Positions 1-7,980 are shown, counted from the stretch's first letter. The stretch is DNA of 48,743 bases from Frankia gtarii (GCF_025403375.1 NZ_JAMPTM010000020.1:1-48743); one strand, 5' to 3'. The notes: a model not told the origin generated them from the letters alone. Numbers and translations: made by a program.

Positions 1-94
1 ATCACCAGCCATCCCCCACACCCCGAAAAACCAGGGTTAAGAAGAACAACCAGCCAGGCCATGAACGAGGTAAAACAATTGGCACTGACAATCG

Positions 95-116
95 GCACGC
101 TGTTGAGTTCTCAAGG
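95..116 (-). promoter_or_regulatory. rRNA operon leader element (boxA/processing-type)
   Basis: On the minus strand this reads TTGAGAACTCAACAGCGTG, the conserved TTGAGAACTCAA element found in actinobacterial rRNA leaders and spacers, where it serves antitermination and RNase III processing. With the two promoters upstream at 169-330, all pointing left, it places a 16S rRNA gene just outside position 1. No mature rRNA sequence lies inside the window, so the rRNA gene itself is inferred. Confidence 0.7.
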
Positions 117-126
117 AGCAGGCGCT

Positions 127-160
127 ACCAGCTTTTTGCCCTTTCGGGCTTCGCTCTGGT
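127..160 (-). other. Nested hairpin in the rRNA leader
   Basis: ACCAG (127-131) pairs with CTGGT (156-160) around an inner GCCC (138-141) / GGGC (146-149) stem with a four-base loop. It lies at or just past the predicted start of the downstream promoter, so it would form in the leader RNA. Its role is not known. Confidence 0.45.
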
Positions 161-168
161 GCTTCTTT

Positions 169-197
169 AACTTACCGGCCTCTTCGTTCGGTGTCAA
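169..197 (-). promoter_or_regulatory. rRNA operon promoter, proximal
   Basis: The minus strand has -35 TTGACA (192-197), a 17-base spacer and -10 TAAGTT (169-174). Its -35 lies within AGCGATTTGACAC, a 13-base string repeated exactly at the distal promoter. A duplicated strong vegetative promoter before a TTGAGAACTCAA element is the usual arrangement ahead of rRNA operons in high-GC Gram-positives. Confidence 0.65.
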
Positions 198-300
198 ATC
201 GCTTCGTTTTGAGCGAAATGACCCTCTTCGAACAGGTAGTGCATTTTGTGGCGCACTCTAGACAATCCGCCTTGCGGTGATTGGCCCGAGCGATGTTTCT

Positions 301-330
301 ATGTTACGAGCTTTGGCTGGTTTGTGTCAA
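301..330 (-). promoter_or_regulatory. rRNA operon promoter, distal
   Basis: The minus strand has -35 TTGACA (325-330), an 18-base spacer and -10 TAACAT (301-306). It shares AGCGATTTGACAC with the proximal promoter 133 bases downstream. A further -10-like TATAGT on the minus strand at 499-504 has no recognisable -35 and is left uncalled. Confidence 0.62.
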
Positions 331-397
331 ATCGCTCCGGCTTTCGATGATTTCCACCGAGCTGCCGGCGATTGCCACTTTCACACCTTATCGCACC

Positions 398-650
398 GTC
401 CGCGGCCCGTTTCCTCGGGGGGTCTGTGCCCCCTCGGAGGAGATTTGGTCCTGCGCGACATCAAGCTCTTTGCAGAGCTCATTGGGCGACGAAGGAGAAC
501 TATACACGAGGAGAGCCACCGTAGGCGAACCCAGGGGCATAACTTTCTGGCACCGCCGATTAACGGTGCGCTAGCCCTCGTCCCTGCCCCAGGGGCCGGG
601 ACGGTTCCTGGCCTGCGGAGCCGCGTCTACTGACGCCGACCGCCGGTCTG
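398..650. other. Intergenic region with three strong hairpins
   Basis: No convincing gene. Three inverted repeats stand out: CCTC + GGGGGG (413-422) with CCCCCT + GAGG (429-440, two-base bulge); GCACCG (550-555) with CGGTGC (564-569); and CGTCCC/CCC (579-589) with GGG/GGGACG (593-603). GC content is visibly lower than in neighbouring genes. It may be the far-upstream part of the rRNA promoter region, or the end of a transcript that begins elsewhere. I do not recognise an RNA family. Confidence 0.35.
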
Positions 651-1382
651 ATGCCGTCTGTCCTGGTCAACGCATCACGCCCCGACCAGGTTCCCAGCCT
701 GCCGGCTCTCGCCGTCGGCTGGTCCTGAGCTAGATGGTTCCCGCATCGCCACAGCCCAAACCTCGTCGCGCACATCGACGTCGATCGGTACTCCGGCCAC
801 GGGCGGGATCGGGCCGCTCGGCGGAGACGGGTCCCCCAGCCCGGTCGGGACACCCTGGAGCCGGCCGGCGCATCGGGGTGCCACGAGACGCGCCGAGACA
901 GCGTTCCAGTCGCATCCCGATGCCGAGCCCCAACACACCGGTCGACCGTGGGTGACCCCGCATGCTGGGATGGAATCCGATGCGAGTGCCATGTCTCGAT
1001 CGCCCGGATCTCGTCGGCAGCCAGACCTGGCCGAGTCGGGCCAGGGGGCGGATCTCCGACCCAGGAGGCGGATCTCCGGCCAGGTGTCCGACTCTCCGGC
1101 CTCGGATCGAGGACACGGGACCGCCCAAGCAGGCTCTGACCAGGCGATGGCGGTGCTTCGCCAGCCGGGGCCGGGTCGCGGGTGCAGGGCTCCCCTCCGC
1201 GTCCCGATCGGATGCCACCGGCGTTCCGGCCGGCGAGGGACGCCCCACGCCGGGCGCCTGGCAGGACAAGGCGTCAGCCGGATGGCCGCGGATGCGCCGC
1301 GCCGTGTCCGGAGGCAAGGCGCAGGACTCGCAGGACTCGCAGGACGCAGGACTCGCAGGGCGGGACGGCTGCGGGTCTGGCA
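651..1382. other. Gene-free GC-rich stretch before mftE
   Basis: Several long open frames exist on both strands, but none encodes a recognisable protein and their composition looks like frame shadow. Two short tandem duplications are visible: about 20 bases at 1041-1060 and 1061-1080 (core GGCGGATCTCCG), and repeats of CAGGACTCG at about 1322-1358 just before the mftE ribosome binding site. Any mftE promoter would lie here; I see no clear consensus. Confidence 0.4.
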
Positions 1383-1395
1383 GAGGAGGAACACG

Positions 1396-2136
1396 GTGTC
1401 GATGCTCGGCCGGGCCACCTGGCGGGAGCTCATGAACGATCGCCCTCTACTGGTGCTGCCCCTGGGCAGCACCGAGCAGCATGGACCGCACCTCCCGCTC
1501 GACACCGACACCCGGGTCGCGTCCGCCGTCGCCCGCGGTCTCGCCGACCGGCTGGACCCCGTGCTCCTCGGGCCGGCCATGCCGTATGGGGCCAGCGGGG
1601 AGCACGCCGGGTTCCCCGGCACGGTCTCCCTGGGCACACAGGTGCTCGAGCGGGTGATCGTCGAGCTCGTCCGCTCGGTCGATGACACAGCCCGCGCCGT
1701 CATGGTGGTCAACGGACACGGCGGGAACGTCGCCGCCCTGATGTCGGCGCGACGGATCCTGGCCAGCGAGGGTCGCCCGGTGCATCTATGGGCCCCGACC
1801 ACGGCCCTGGCCCGGATCGCGGGCATCCCCACGGCGGACCGCGACCTGCACGCAGGTCGCACGGAGACCTCGCTGCTGCTGCACCTGGCGCCGGACCTGG
1901 TGCGGCTGGACCTGGCGGTGGCCGGCCCCAGTCCGTCGCTCGACGAGCTCGTCGCCCAAGGCGTCGCCGCGCTCAGCCCCACCGGAGTACTGGGAGATCC
2001 GGCGGGCGCATCGGCGGCTGAGGGCGCCCGACTGCTCGATGCCTACGTCGACGACGCCGTCGAGCGACTGCTGAGCTGGGCGCGGCGCCAGGGCATCACA
2101 CCCCCCGCGGCGCGGTCCGCGGGCCGACCCGCATGA
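1396..2136 (+). CDS. mftE: MftE-like creatininase-family peptidase (mycofactocin)
   Basis: The 246-residue protein is of the creatininase family. Early in the sequence it has GSTEQHGPHLPLDTD, the metal-binding Glu/His/Asp signature, followed by VNGHGGN and, later, HAGRTETS. These match MftE, which releases the C-terminal Val-Tyr-derived AHDP from the modified MftA precursor during mycofactocin biosynthesis. The frame stays open upstream to 952, but GTG at 1396 is preceded by GAGGAGGA five bases away and gives the normal family length. The stop overlaps the following SDR start (ATGA), so the two are translationally coupled. No mftA, B, C, D or F is present in the window. A general creatinine amidohydrolase is the alternative but fits less well. 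Confidence 0.82.
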   Translation: MSMLGRATWRELMNDRPLLVLPLGSTEQHGPHLPLDTDTRVASAVARGLADRLDPVLLGPAMPYGASGEHAGFPGTVSLGTQVLERVIVELVRSVDDTARAVMVVNGHGGNVAALMSARRILASEGRPVHLWAPTTALARIAGIPTADRDLHAGRTETSLLLHLAPDLVRLDLAVAGPSPSLDELVAQGVAALSPTGVLGDPAGASAAEGARLLDAYVDDAVERLLSWARRQGITPPAARSAGRPA

Positions 2137-2948
2137 CCCGCATGACCCGCGGCAATGGCGGCGCGACCTCGTCGTCGGCACCCGTCGCCCTGATCACCGG
2201 GGCGGCCCGCGGCCTCGGTGCCGCGGTCGCCGACGCCCTCAACGCCGCCGGTTACCGACTCGTCCTCGCCGATCTGGCGGCGCCGGAGCCGCCGACGGCG
2301 GGCTACCCGTACGCGACCGGACGAGATCTCGACGCGGTCGCCGCCCGCTGCCGCGACGCGGTCGCGGTCCGCGCGGACGTCCGCCGGCAGGCCGACGTCG
2401 ACGCGGCCGTCGCCGTCGCCGTCGAGCGCTACGGCCAGCTCGACGCAGCTGTCGCCGTCGCCGGCATCATCGCCGGCGGACCCCCGATCTGGCAGACCGA
2501 CGACGACTCCTGGCAGACGCTGCTCGGCGTGAACCTCACGGGTGTGTTCCACGTCATCCGGGCGACGGTTCCGGCGCTGCTCGAGGCCCCCGCCGGCAGG
2601 TTCGTCGCGGTCTCCTCCGCGGCGGGGACCCGACCGCTGGCCCGCCTGGCCGCCTACTCCGCCAGCAAGCACGGCGTCGTCGGGCTCGTGCGCAGCCTCG
2701 CCGCGGACCTCGCCGGGACGGCGGTGACGGCGAACGTCGTCTGCCCCGGTTCGATGGACACCACGATGTTGGCCGAGTCGGCCAGGATCTACGACCTGCC
2801 CGACCCCGGGGAGTTCGCCGACCATGCCTACCTGCGCCGCCTGCTGCGACCCGAGGAGGTCGCCGCTGCGGTCGCCTTCCTCTGCTCACCCGCGGCAGGC
2901 GGGATGACCGGTTCCGTGCTGGCCGCGGACGGAGGCTTCACCGGCTGA
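2133..2948 (+). CDS. SDR oxidoreductase, probably mycofactocin-dependent
   Basis: This is a 271-residue short-chain dehydrogenase/reductase. It has the nucleotide-binding glycine motif GAARGLG near residue 22, an aspartate-rich strand after it, the catalytic Ser of VSSAAG, and the YSASK catalytic Tyr/Lys pair. The C-terminus ends in the usual LAADGGFTG. Its start overlaps the mftE stop by four bases. SDRs directly linked to mftE belong to the mycofactocin-associated SDR groups, which hold NAD(H) without releasing it and pass electrons to mycofactocin. That assignment rests on linkage and overall likeness; the substrate is unknown, probably an alcohol. ATG at 2142 is an alternative start. Confidence 0.78.
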   Translation: MTRMTRGNGGATSSSAPVALITGAARGLGAAVADALNAAGYRLVLADLAAPEPPTAGYPYATGRDLDAVAARCRDAVAVRADVRRQADVDAAVAVAVERYGQLDAAVAVAGIIAGGPPIWQTDDDSWQTLLGVNLTGVFHVIRATVPALLEAPAGRFVAVSSAAGTRPLARLAAYSASKHGVVGLVRSLAADLAGTAVTANVVCPGSMDTTMLAESARIYDLPDPGEFADHAYLRRLLRPEEVAAAVAFLCSPAAGGMTGSVLAADGGFTG

Positions 2949-3003
2949 CGGATCCCAGGGGGACGGACCCCAGGGGGAAGGACCCCGGAGGGGAAGGATC
3001 GAC

Positions 3004-3037
3004 GACCCGCACCGCGCCGAGGTGTGGGCGGTGGGTC
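3004..3037. terminator. Hairpin between convergent genes
   Basis: GACCCGCACCGC (3004-3015) pairs with GCGGTGGGTC (3028-3037), with a two-base bulge. It lies between the SDR stop and the ROK kinase stop, which converge, so it could end both transcripts. There is no T-tract, as is common at this GC content. The same gap carries short tandem repeats of GGACCCCAGGGGGA type (2949-2995). Confidence 0.42.
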
Positions 3038-4064
3038 AGTCGGGCCAGCCGTAGCGGTGCGGCGCCAGCACGAAGGCGGCGGCGCCCCGCAGCGCGATCC
3101 GGCCCGGATCGTCGCTGCGCTCGATGCGCAGCCGTTGGACGAAGGCCAAGCCGGCATGGCGCCCGAAGCCGGCGAGCAGGGCATCCCAGAAGATCGGGCC
3201 GGACTGCGCGAATCCGCCGGCCACCACAGCCACCTCCAGATCCAGCAGGCTGGCGCTGGCGGCGAGGCCCGCGCCGACGGCGGTTCCGGCCCGGGCGAGC
3301 TCCCGGCAGGCGATCTCGTCACCGGCCGCGGCCGCGGCGGCGAGGGTGTGGCCGTCAGCCGGCTGACCTGCGGCGGGAGCCCAACCGGCCGCCCGCGCCC
3401 GGTGCACCGTCCGCGGACCGGAGGCCAGGGCCTCGACGCAGCCGCGCCCGCCGCACGGGCAGTCCGGTCCGTCCACGTCCACGACGAGGTGGCCGATGTG
3501 CCCGGCGTTGCCGGAGGTGCCGTGGAAAAGCCGGTCGCCCAGCACAAGCCCGCCGCCGACGCCGGTCGAGACGGTCACCGCGAGCAGGTTGCGCACGCCG
3601 CGCCCCGCTCCGGCCCAGTGCTCACCGGCGGCGAGTGCGACGCCGTCGTTGTGGACCAGTACGGGCCGCTCGGGGAACAGCTCCCGCAGCCGGGCGCGCA
3701 GCGGGAACGCCCGCCAGGACGGGATGTTCAGCGGTGACACCACGCCCGCCGGCCATTGCATGGGGCCTGCGCACCCGCAGCCGACCCCGCCGATCGCATC
3801 CGCCGCGATCCCGGCGGATGCGAGCGCTTCCCCGACGCAGTCCCGTAGCGCGCCGAAGACCTCCTCGGCGACCCCGTCTTCACCCGGCTCGCGCCCGCCC
3901 GGTGAGACCTCGGACGGACGGTGAGCAGGCACGGGGCGACGGGCGGTCGCGCGGATGGTGCCGTCCGCGTCGACGACTGCCGCTGCGATCTTGGTGCCGC
4001 CGATGTCCACAGCCAGCGCGGGCCCGGCACCGAGGTCCCCGGTTGCGAGGCCCGATCTGGCCAC
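3036..4064 (-). CDS. ROK-family sugar kinase
   Basis: The 342-residue protein carries the ROK fold landmarks: phosphate-binding DIGGTK (residues 20-25), catalytic Asp in HND (138-140), GNAGHIGH (185-192) and the zinc site CPCGGRGCVE (202-211). It phosphorylates a hexose or N-acetylhexosamine with ATP. Most ROK glucokinases have Glu in AGEIGH; here it is His (AGHIGH), as in NanK-type N-acetylmannosamine kinases, so plain glucokinase is not assured. The start is uncertain: three in-frame GTG codons lie 18 bases apart (4064, 4082, 4100) in a tandem repeat, each with a GGAGGG upstream. 4064 gives the usual family length. It lies downstream of the etfA terminator and is probably transcribed separately. 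Confidence 0.8.
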   Translation of the reverse strand: MARSGLATGDLGAGPALAVDIGGTKIAAAVVDADGTIRATARRPVPAHRPSEVSPGGREPGEDGVAEEVFGALRDCVGEALASAGIAADAIGGVGCGCAGPMQWPAGVVSPLNIPSWRAFPLRARLRELFPERPVLVHNDGVALAAGEHWAGAGRGVRNLLAVTVSTGVGGGLVLGDRLFHGTSGNAGHIGHLVVDVDGPDCPCGGRGCVEALASGPRTVHRARAAGWAPAAGQPADGHTLAAAAAAGDEIACRELARAGTAVGAGLAASASLLDLEVAVVAGGFAQSGPIFWDALLAGFGRHAGLAFVQRLRIERSDDPGRIALRGAAAFVLAPHRYGWPD

Positions 4065-4115
4065 TCGGTCCGAACCCTCCACTCGGCGCGATCCCTCCAC
4101 TCGGCGGGTGGACGC
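4062..4115 (-). repeat. 18-bp tandem repeat over the ROK kinase start
   Basis: Three imperfect 18-base units (4062-4079, 4080-4097, 4098-4115) each contain GTGGAGGG on the minus strand. Each unit supplies both a GTG in the kinase frame and a purine-rich GGAGGG, so the repeat multiplies possible starts. Confidence 0.6.
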
Positions 4116-4167
4116 CTGCCGCGACCGTGGCCCGGCCTCACCGTAGGGCTCAGGGGGAGGAAGGAGG

Positions 4168-4227
4168 AAGAGGAAACAACAACGGCCGGGCTCCAGCCTC
4201 GTCGAGGACGGGTGGAGGCCCGGCCGT
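4168..4227 (-). terminator. Rho-independent terminator after etfA
   Basis: ACGGCCGGG-CTCCA (4182-4195) pairs with TGGAGGCCCGGCCGT (4213-4227), one bulged base, and is followed on the minus strand by TTGTTGTTTCCTCTT (4167-4181). It begins 18 bases past the etfA stop. It is the only hairpin in the window with a clear T-rich tail. Confidence 0.85.
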
Positions 4228-4245
4228 GCCGGTCCGGGAAACCGA

Positions 4246-5208
4246 TCAGCCAGCCTTGCGCTTCTCGATCGCCTCGGTGAGCTGCGGGACGACGTTGAAA
4301 AGGTCGCCGACCAGCCCGTAGTCCGCGAACTCGAAGATCGGCGCCTCGGGGTCCTTGTTGACGGCGACGATCGTCTTGGACGTCTGCATCCCGGCCCGGT
4401 GCTGGATGGCACCGGAGATGCCGACCGCGATGTAGAGCTGCGGCGACACCGTCTTGCCGGTCTGGCCGACCTGGTTCTGGTGCGGGTACCAACCGGCGTC
4501 GGTCGCGGCACGCGAGGCGCCGACGGCCGCGCCGAGGGTGTCGGCCAGCTTCTCCACCAGCGTGAAGTGCTCCGCGGCACCGAGACCACGACCACCGGAG
4601 ACGACGACCTGAGCCTCGGTCAGGTCCGGCCGGCCGGACTTGGCCTCGACCACCCGATCGACGATCTTCGCACCCTTGGCGGCGTCGGAGATCGCGACGT
4701 CCACGGTCTGCTCGGCCGGCGTCGACGGCGCGGCCTCGGGAGCCGTGGAGTTCGGCCGGACGACGACCACCGGCACGCCCTTGGTGACCTTCGAGGTGAC
4801 GATCGTCGAACCGCCGAAGATCCCCTGGGTGGCGACCAGGTCCGCGGACAACGCGGTGGCGTCCCAGATCAGACCGGACTCGGTCTTGGCGGCGACCCGG
4901 GCCGCGACCTCACGGGAGTCCGCGGTGGCCGCGACCAGCACCGCCACGGGCGACGCCTCGGCAACCAGCTTGGCCAGCACCTCCGCCACCGGTCCGCCGA
5001 TGTAGCTCGCGATGTCGTCCGACTCCGCCACATACACCTTGGCGGCGCCGTACTGGGCGAGGTACTCCTTGGCCTTCGCGTAGGTGCCCGGGGCACCGAG
5101 GAACACCGCGGACGGCTCGCCGAGCGTGCGGGCGAGCGTCAGCAGCTCGGCGGTGACCTTCTTGGGTTCACCGTCGGCGTGCTCGACGAGTACGAGAACT
5201 TCAGCCAT
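4246..5208 (-). CDS. etfA: Electron transfer flavoprotein alpha subunit
   Basis: The 320-residue protein matches EtfA in length and layout: an N-terminal nucleotide-binding-like domain ([10 protein letters not shown]), then a C-terminal FAD-binding domain with [33 protein letters not shown] and the closing [11 protein letters not shown]. The EtfAB dimer takes electrons from acyl-CoA dehydrogenases and passes them to the respiratory chain via ETF-quinone oxidoreductase. GAGGGG nine bases before the ATG supports the start. It follows etfB by 12 bases, so the two are one operon, ended by the terminator at 4168-4227. Confidence 0.97.
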   Translation of the reverse strand: MAEVLVLVEHADGEPKKVTAELLTLARTLGEPSAVFLGAPGTYAKAKEYLAQYGAAKVYVAESDDIASYIGGPVAEVLAKLVAEASPVAVLVAATADSREVAARVAAKTESGLIWDATALSADLVATQGIFGGSTIVTSKVTKGVPVVVVRPNSTAPEAAPSTPAEQTVDVAISDAAKGAKIVDRVVEAKSGRPDLTEAQVVVSGGRGLGAAEHFTLVEKLADTLGAAVGASRAATDAGWYPHQNQVGQTGKTVSPQLYIAVGISGAIQHRAGMQTSKTIVAVNKDPEAPIFEFADYGLVGDLFNVVPQLTEAIEKRKAG

Positions 5209-5220
5209 CGAACAAACCCC

Positions 5221-6006
5221 TCAGATGAGCTTCTGCGCGGCGAGGAACTCCGCGACCTTCGTTCCGCCGTCGCCCTCGTCCTTGACGATCGTCCCGCTCG
5301 AACGCGGCGGGGCGGGCTCGGACGTGACGACCGCCGAAGCGGCGCCCGCGAGGCCGACCGCGGCGCCGTCGAGCCCGGCGTCGGCGGCGGACAGCGTCGT
5401 CAGCGGCTTCTTCTTGGCCGCCATGATGCCCTTGAACGAGGGATAACGCGGCTGGTTGATCTTTTCGACGACGCCGACCACGACCGGCAGGCTCGCCTCG
5501 ACGAGGGCGTAGCCGTTGTCGGCCAGCCGCTCGATCGTCACCTTGCTCGCGCCCGGGTCCACCGTGACCTTGCGGGCCTGGGTGAGCTGGGGCAGCCCGA
5601 GGCGCTCCGCCAGCAGCGCACCGATGACGCCGCCACGGGCGTCCGACGCCTCTGAAGAGGTGATGACGATGTCCGGAGACAGCGTCGAGATCACCTTCGC
5701 GAGCGCCGCGGAGGTCGCCAGCGCGTCCGACCCGTGCAGCGAGTCGTCCGTGAGGTGAACGGCCTTGTCCGCGCCCATCGACAGGGCCTTGCGGATTGTC
5801 TCGACCGCCTTGGCGGGCCCCATCGTCACGACGGTGACCTCACCCCCGTGCGCTTCCTTGATCTTCAGGGCCTCTTCGACCCCGTACTCGTCCATCTCGT
5901 TCATGACGTTGTCGACGCTCTTGCGGTCGACGGTCTTGTCCGCGGCGTCGAGCTTCTTCTCCGCCCAGGTATCGGGAACCTGCTTGACGGTAACGACGAT
6001 GTTCAC
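5221..6006 (-). CDS. etfB: Electron transfer flavoprotein beta subunit
   Basis: The 261-residue protein starts MNIVVTVKQVPDTWAEKKLD, typical of EtfB, and has the AMP-binding-domain motifs NEMDEYGVEEALKIKE, MGADKAVHL, SSEASDARGG and NQPRYPSFKGIMAAKKK. It is the AMP-holding partner of EtfA. The start is GTG at 6006, with GGAGG eight to nine bases upstream. An alanine-rich segment before the C-terminus, about residues 200-240, is longer than in many homologues. It is the first gene of the etfBA operon; an inverted repeat at 6033-6055 lies in its leader. Confidence 0.97.
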   Translation of the reverse strand: MNIVVTVKQVPDTWAEKKLDAADKTVDRKSVDNVMNEMDEYGVEEALKIKEAHGGEVTVVTMGPAKAVETIRKALSMGADKAVHLTDDSLHGSDALATSAALAKVISTLSPDIVITSSEASDARGGVIGALLAERLGLPQLTQARKVTVDPGASKVTIERLADNGYALVEASLPVVVGVVEKINQPRYPSFKGIMAAKKKPLTTLSAADAGLDGAAVGLAGAASAVVTSEPAPPRSSGTIVKDEGDGGTKVAEFLAAQKLI

Positions 6007-6032
6007 GCCTTGGGGCCTCCGTAGCCAACATC

Positions 6033-6055
6033 CGATGTCAGTGCTCTTGACATCG
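6033..6055. promoter_or_regulatory. Inverted repeat upstream of etfB
   Basis: CGATGTCA (6033-6040) and TGACATCG (6048-6055) form a perfect 8-bp inverted repeat around seven bases, 27 bases before the etfB start. The spacing suits a dimeric repressor, and the position in the leader or promoter suits control of etfBA. The regulator is unknown. Confidence 0.4.
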
Positions 6056-6520
6056 TCGCATCTGGGGCGCTCACACGCCCGATGATCGGCGGCGTGACGC
6101 GGACCGCACTGTGCCCCTGACCTGGACAGCCGGATCAGGACGGGTAGCGACTACGCGCCGTCACCGAGACTAGTCCGTGCGCCCCGCTGCAGCCATACCC
6201 CGCGGTGGGCGCATCACGCCCGGCCAGTTCACCACAGAGTGGGACAAGGCCCCCCTCGATGGACATCACTTTCCGGAGCATTTGTCCGACGAGTCCGATA
6301 TGCACGCGCATAAGTTCCATGCAGGTGGATGTGCAGATGACTGGCCATCCGTACTCCGTGGCCTTGCCCCGGAGCCATCCCCTCCCGCCAACCAAGGACC
6401 AGAGGCATCAGTCCCGGACAGGCGTGCAATTGCGCCGGGTTGTGCACACCCTCTTCCCTTGACAGTGACCGGTCCACTACTTTCTGCCCCAGGCGGTGCG
6501 CACGGCCGAGCCACCGCAGC
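6056..6520. other. Intergenic region between divergent etfB and regulator
   Basis: No gene recognised. It must hold the etfB promoter (minus) and that of the regulator gene (plus). TTGACA at 6459-6464 on the plus strand is the best -35 candidate, but no good -10 sits at the normal distance. Base composition is less GC-biased than in the flanking genes. Confidence 0.4.
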
Positions 6521-6534
6521 TTAGGTCGACCTAA
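6521..6534. promoter_or_regulatory. Perfect 14-bp palindrome, candidate operator
   Basis: TTAGGTCGACCTAA is a perfect palindrome 16 bases before the ATG of the TPR regulator. Its AGGT..ACCT half-sites resemble operators of dimeric HTH proteins. The position suggests autoregulation or control by another repressor; the binder is not known. Confidence 0.45.
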
Positions 6535-6550
6535 CTTCGACGGGGGACAG

Positions 6551-7924
6551 ATGTCGAATACGCCGTCCGACAATTCCGCACTCGCCAACCCCTTCGCGCG
6601 TCTGCTGCGCGAAGCCGGGGTATCAGACACCAGGTTCGCCCACCAGGTGAACGCCCGTGCCCGCCAGCAGCGCCAGATCGAGCTGGGCCTCGCCAGGACG
6701 ACTGTCGGTCACTGGCGCCGGGGGATGCGCCCGCGCGACCCGATGGTCGCCGAGCTGGCGGCCGCCGAGATGTCAGCCGCCCTGGGCTACCCCGTCCTGC
6801 CGGCCGACCTCGGCTGGCGCGGGGAGTCCTACCGCAACGACGACCTGGGGTTGTGCGGAGCGAACGCGCCCGTCGAGACCCTGCGCACCCTTGCCGGACT
6901 ATCGGGACGAGACATGCGGCGACGTGACCTTCTGCAGGACGGATCTGCCTTCATCGCGTCCGCCTTCGCAGATCCGGTGCTCTCCAGCCTCACCGGCGTC
7001 GTCGACCGGATCGTCGGGGTGGCGACGCCGGTCGCGGGCGGCGGTGCGCTGATCCGCGACGTGACCGCCACCTTCCGCAAACTGGACGCCAAGTTCGGCA
7101 GCAGCGAGATCCGCCCCCAGGCGGTCGGCTTCCTGCACGACCAGACCAGGGCCGCCCGCGACAACCACCCGAACCCGGACCTGTTCAGCGCCCTGGCGGA
7201 GCTGACCCAGTTCTGCGGTTGGCTCGCCCAGGACAGCAATCGTGAGGCACTCGCCCAGCGCTACTACATCCAGGCCCTCAGCCTCGCCGAGCACGCAGGC
7301 GACGCCATGCTCGCCGGACGGGTGCTGACCGGCATGAGCGACCAGGCCGCTCAGCTCGGCCATCAGCGCCAGAGCCTGGCGCTGGCGCGGGCCGCGCTGC
7401 GCCGCTCGGTGAAGCACTCCACCAGCGCGGTGCAGGCCATGCTGTACGACAAGAACGCCTGGGCGTTGGCGCGCAACGGCGACGAGGCCGGATGCCGGCG
7501 CGTCCTGGACCAGATGGACGCGGCCATCGCCCGCGACGACGGCGACGGACCGCCCTGGGCCGGCCACTACAACGCCGGCGACGCCGCCGAGTGCCGCGGT
7601 CACTGCCTGCTGCTGCTGGGCCGGGCGCGGGAGGCGGAGAACAGGCTGGTGCAGGCGCGTGAGCTGCAGGGGGCGGCCCGCGCCCGCACCCGCAGCTACG
7701 CCGAGGCCGACCTGGCACTGTCCCGGCTGCTCCGGCCGGCACCGGAGCTGGAGGGCGCCCTGGAGGCGGCCCACGAGGCGGTCTCCGTCGCCGGGCAGGT
7801 CTCCTCGCAACGGATCGTGAAGAAACTGGCCGAGCTTGACGGGGCCCTCGGCGAGCACCCGACCGTCGCGGTTCGGGAATGGCGCGAGCGGGTCCGGCCG
7901 CTGCTGCAGCCCACCGCCGCGTAG
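6551..7924 (+). CDS. HTH/TPR-type regulator (NsdA-like)
   Basis: The 457-residue protein has an N-terminal segment (about residues 15-75) resembling an HTH/XRE-like region (FARLLREAGVSDTRFAHQVN), with TTVGHWRRGMRPRD as the likely recognition end. About 350 residues of alpha-helical repeats follow; segments such as QRYYIQALSLAEHAGDAMLA look like TPRs. This layout is shared by actinobacterial regulators of the NsdA type, which affect development and secondary metabolism. The ATG at 6551 follows GGGGGACAG; the longer upstream frame would run through the palindrome and is not favoured. It is monocistronic, with a hairpin after the stop. The regulated targets are unknown. Confidence 0.7.
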   Translation: MSNTPSDNSALANPFARLLREAGVSDTRFAHQVNARARQQRQIELGLARTTVGHWRRGMRPRDPMVAELAAAEMSAALGYPVLPADLGWRGESYRNDDLGLCGANAPVETLRTLAGLSGRDMRRRDLLQDGSAFIASAFADPVLSSLTGVVDRIVGVATPVAGGGALIRDVTATFRKLDAKFGSSEIRPQAVGFLHDQTRAARDNHPNPDLFSALAELTQFCGWLAQDSNREALAQRYYIQALSLAEHAGDAMLAGRVLTGMSDQAAQLGHQRQSLALARAALRRSVKHSTSAVQAMLYDKNAWALARNGDEAGCRRVLDQMDAAIARDDGDGPPWAGHYNAGDAAECRGHCLLLLGRAREAENRLVQARELQGAARARTRSYAEADLALSRLLRPAPELEGALEAAHEAVSVAGQVSSQRIVKKLAELDGALGEHPTVAVREWRERVRPLLQPTAA

Positions 7925-7929
7925 CCGCG

Positions 7930-7980
7930 CCCCCGCCGAGCCGCGGCGGCCCGGCGCTCTCGGCGGGCCGCCGGCGGGGG
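7930..7980 (+). terminator. Long GC hairpin after the TPR regulator
   Basis: CCCCCGCC (7930-7937) and GGCGGCCCG pair with CGGGCCGCC and GGCGGGGG (ending 7980), with a seven-base bulge in the left arm. It begins five bases after the regulator stop. It lacks a T-tract but is a very stable structure. Confidence 0.6.

Noticed and set aside
499-504. TATAGT on the minus strand as a third rRNA promoter
   Set aside because: Good -10 but no TTGACA-like -35 within 16-19 bases; kept only as a note.
952-1395. Upstream extension of the mftE frame
   Set aside because: Adds about 148 residues with no family match, while GTG 1396 has a strong ribosome binding site and gives the normal MftE length.
675-1982. 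435-codon open frame on the minus strand
   Set aside because: It lies opposite mftE, has no family likeness, and has the Arg/Ser/Pro composition of a high-GC shadow frame.
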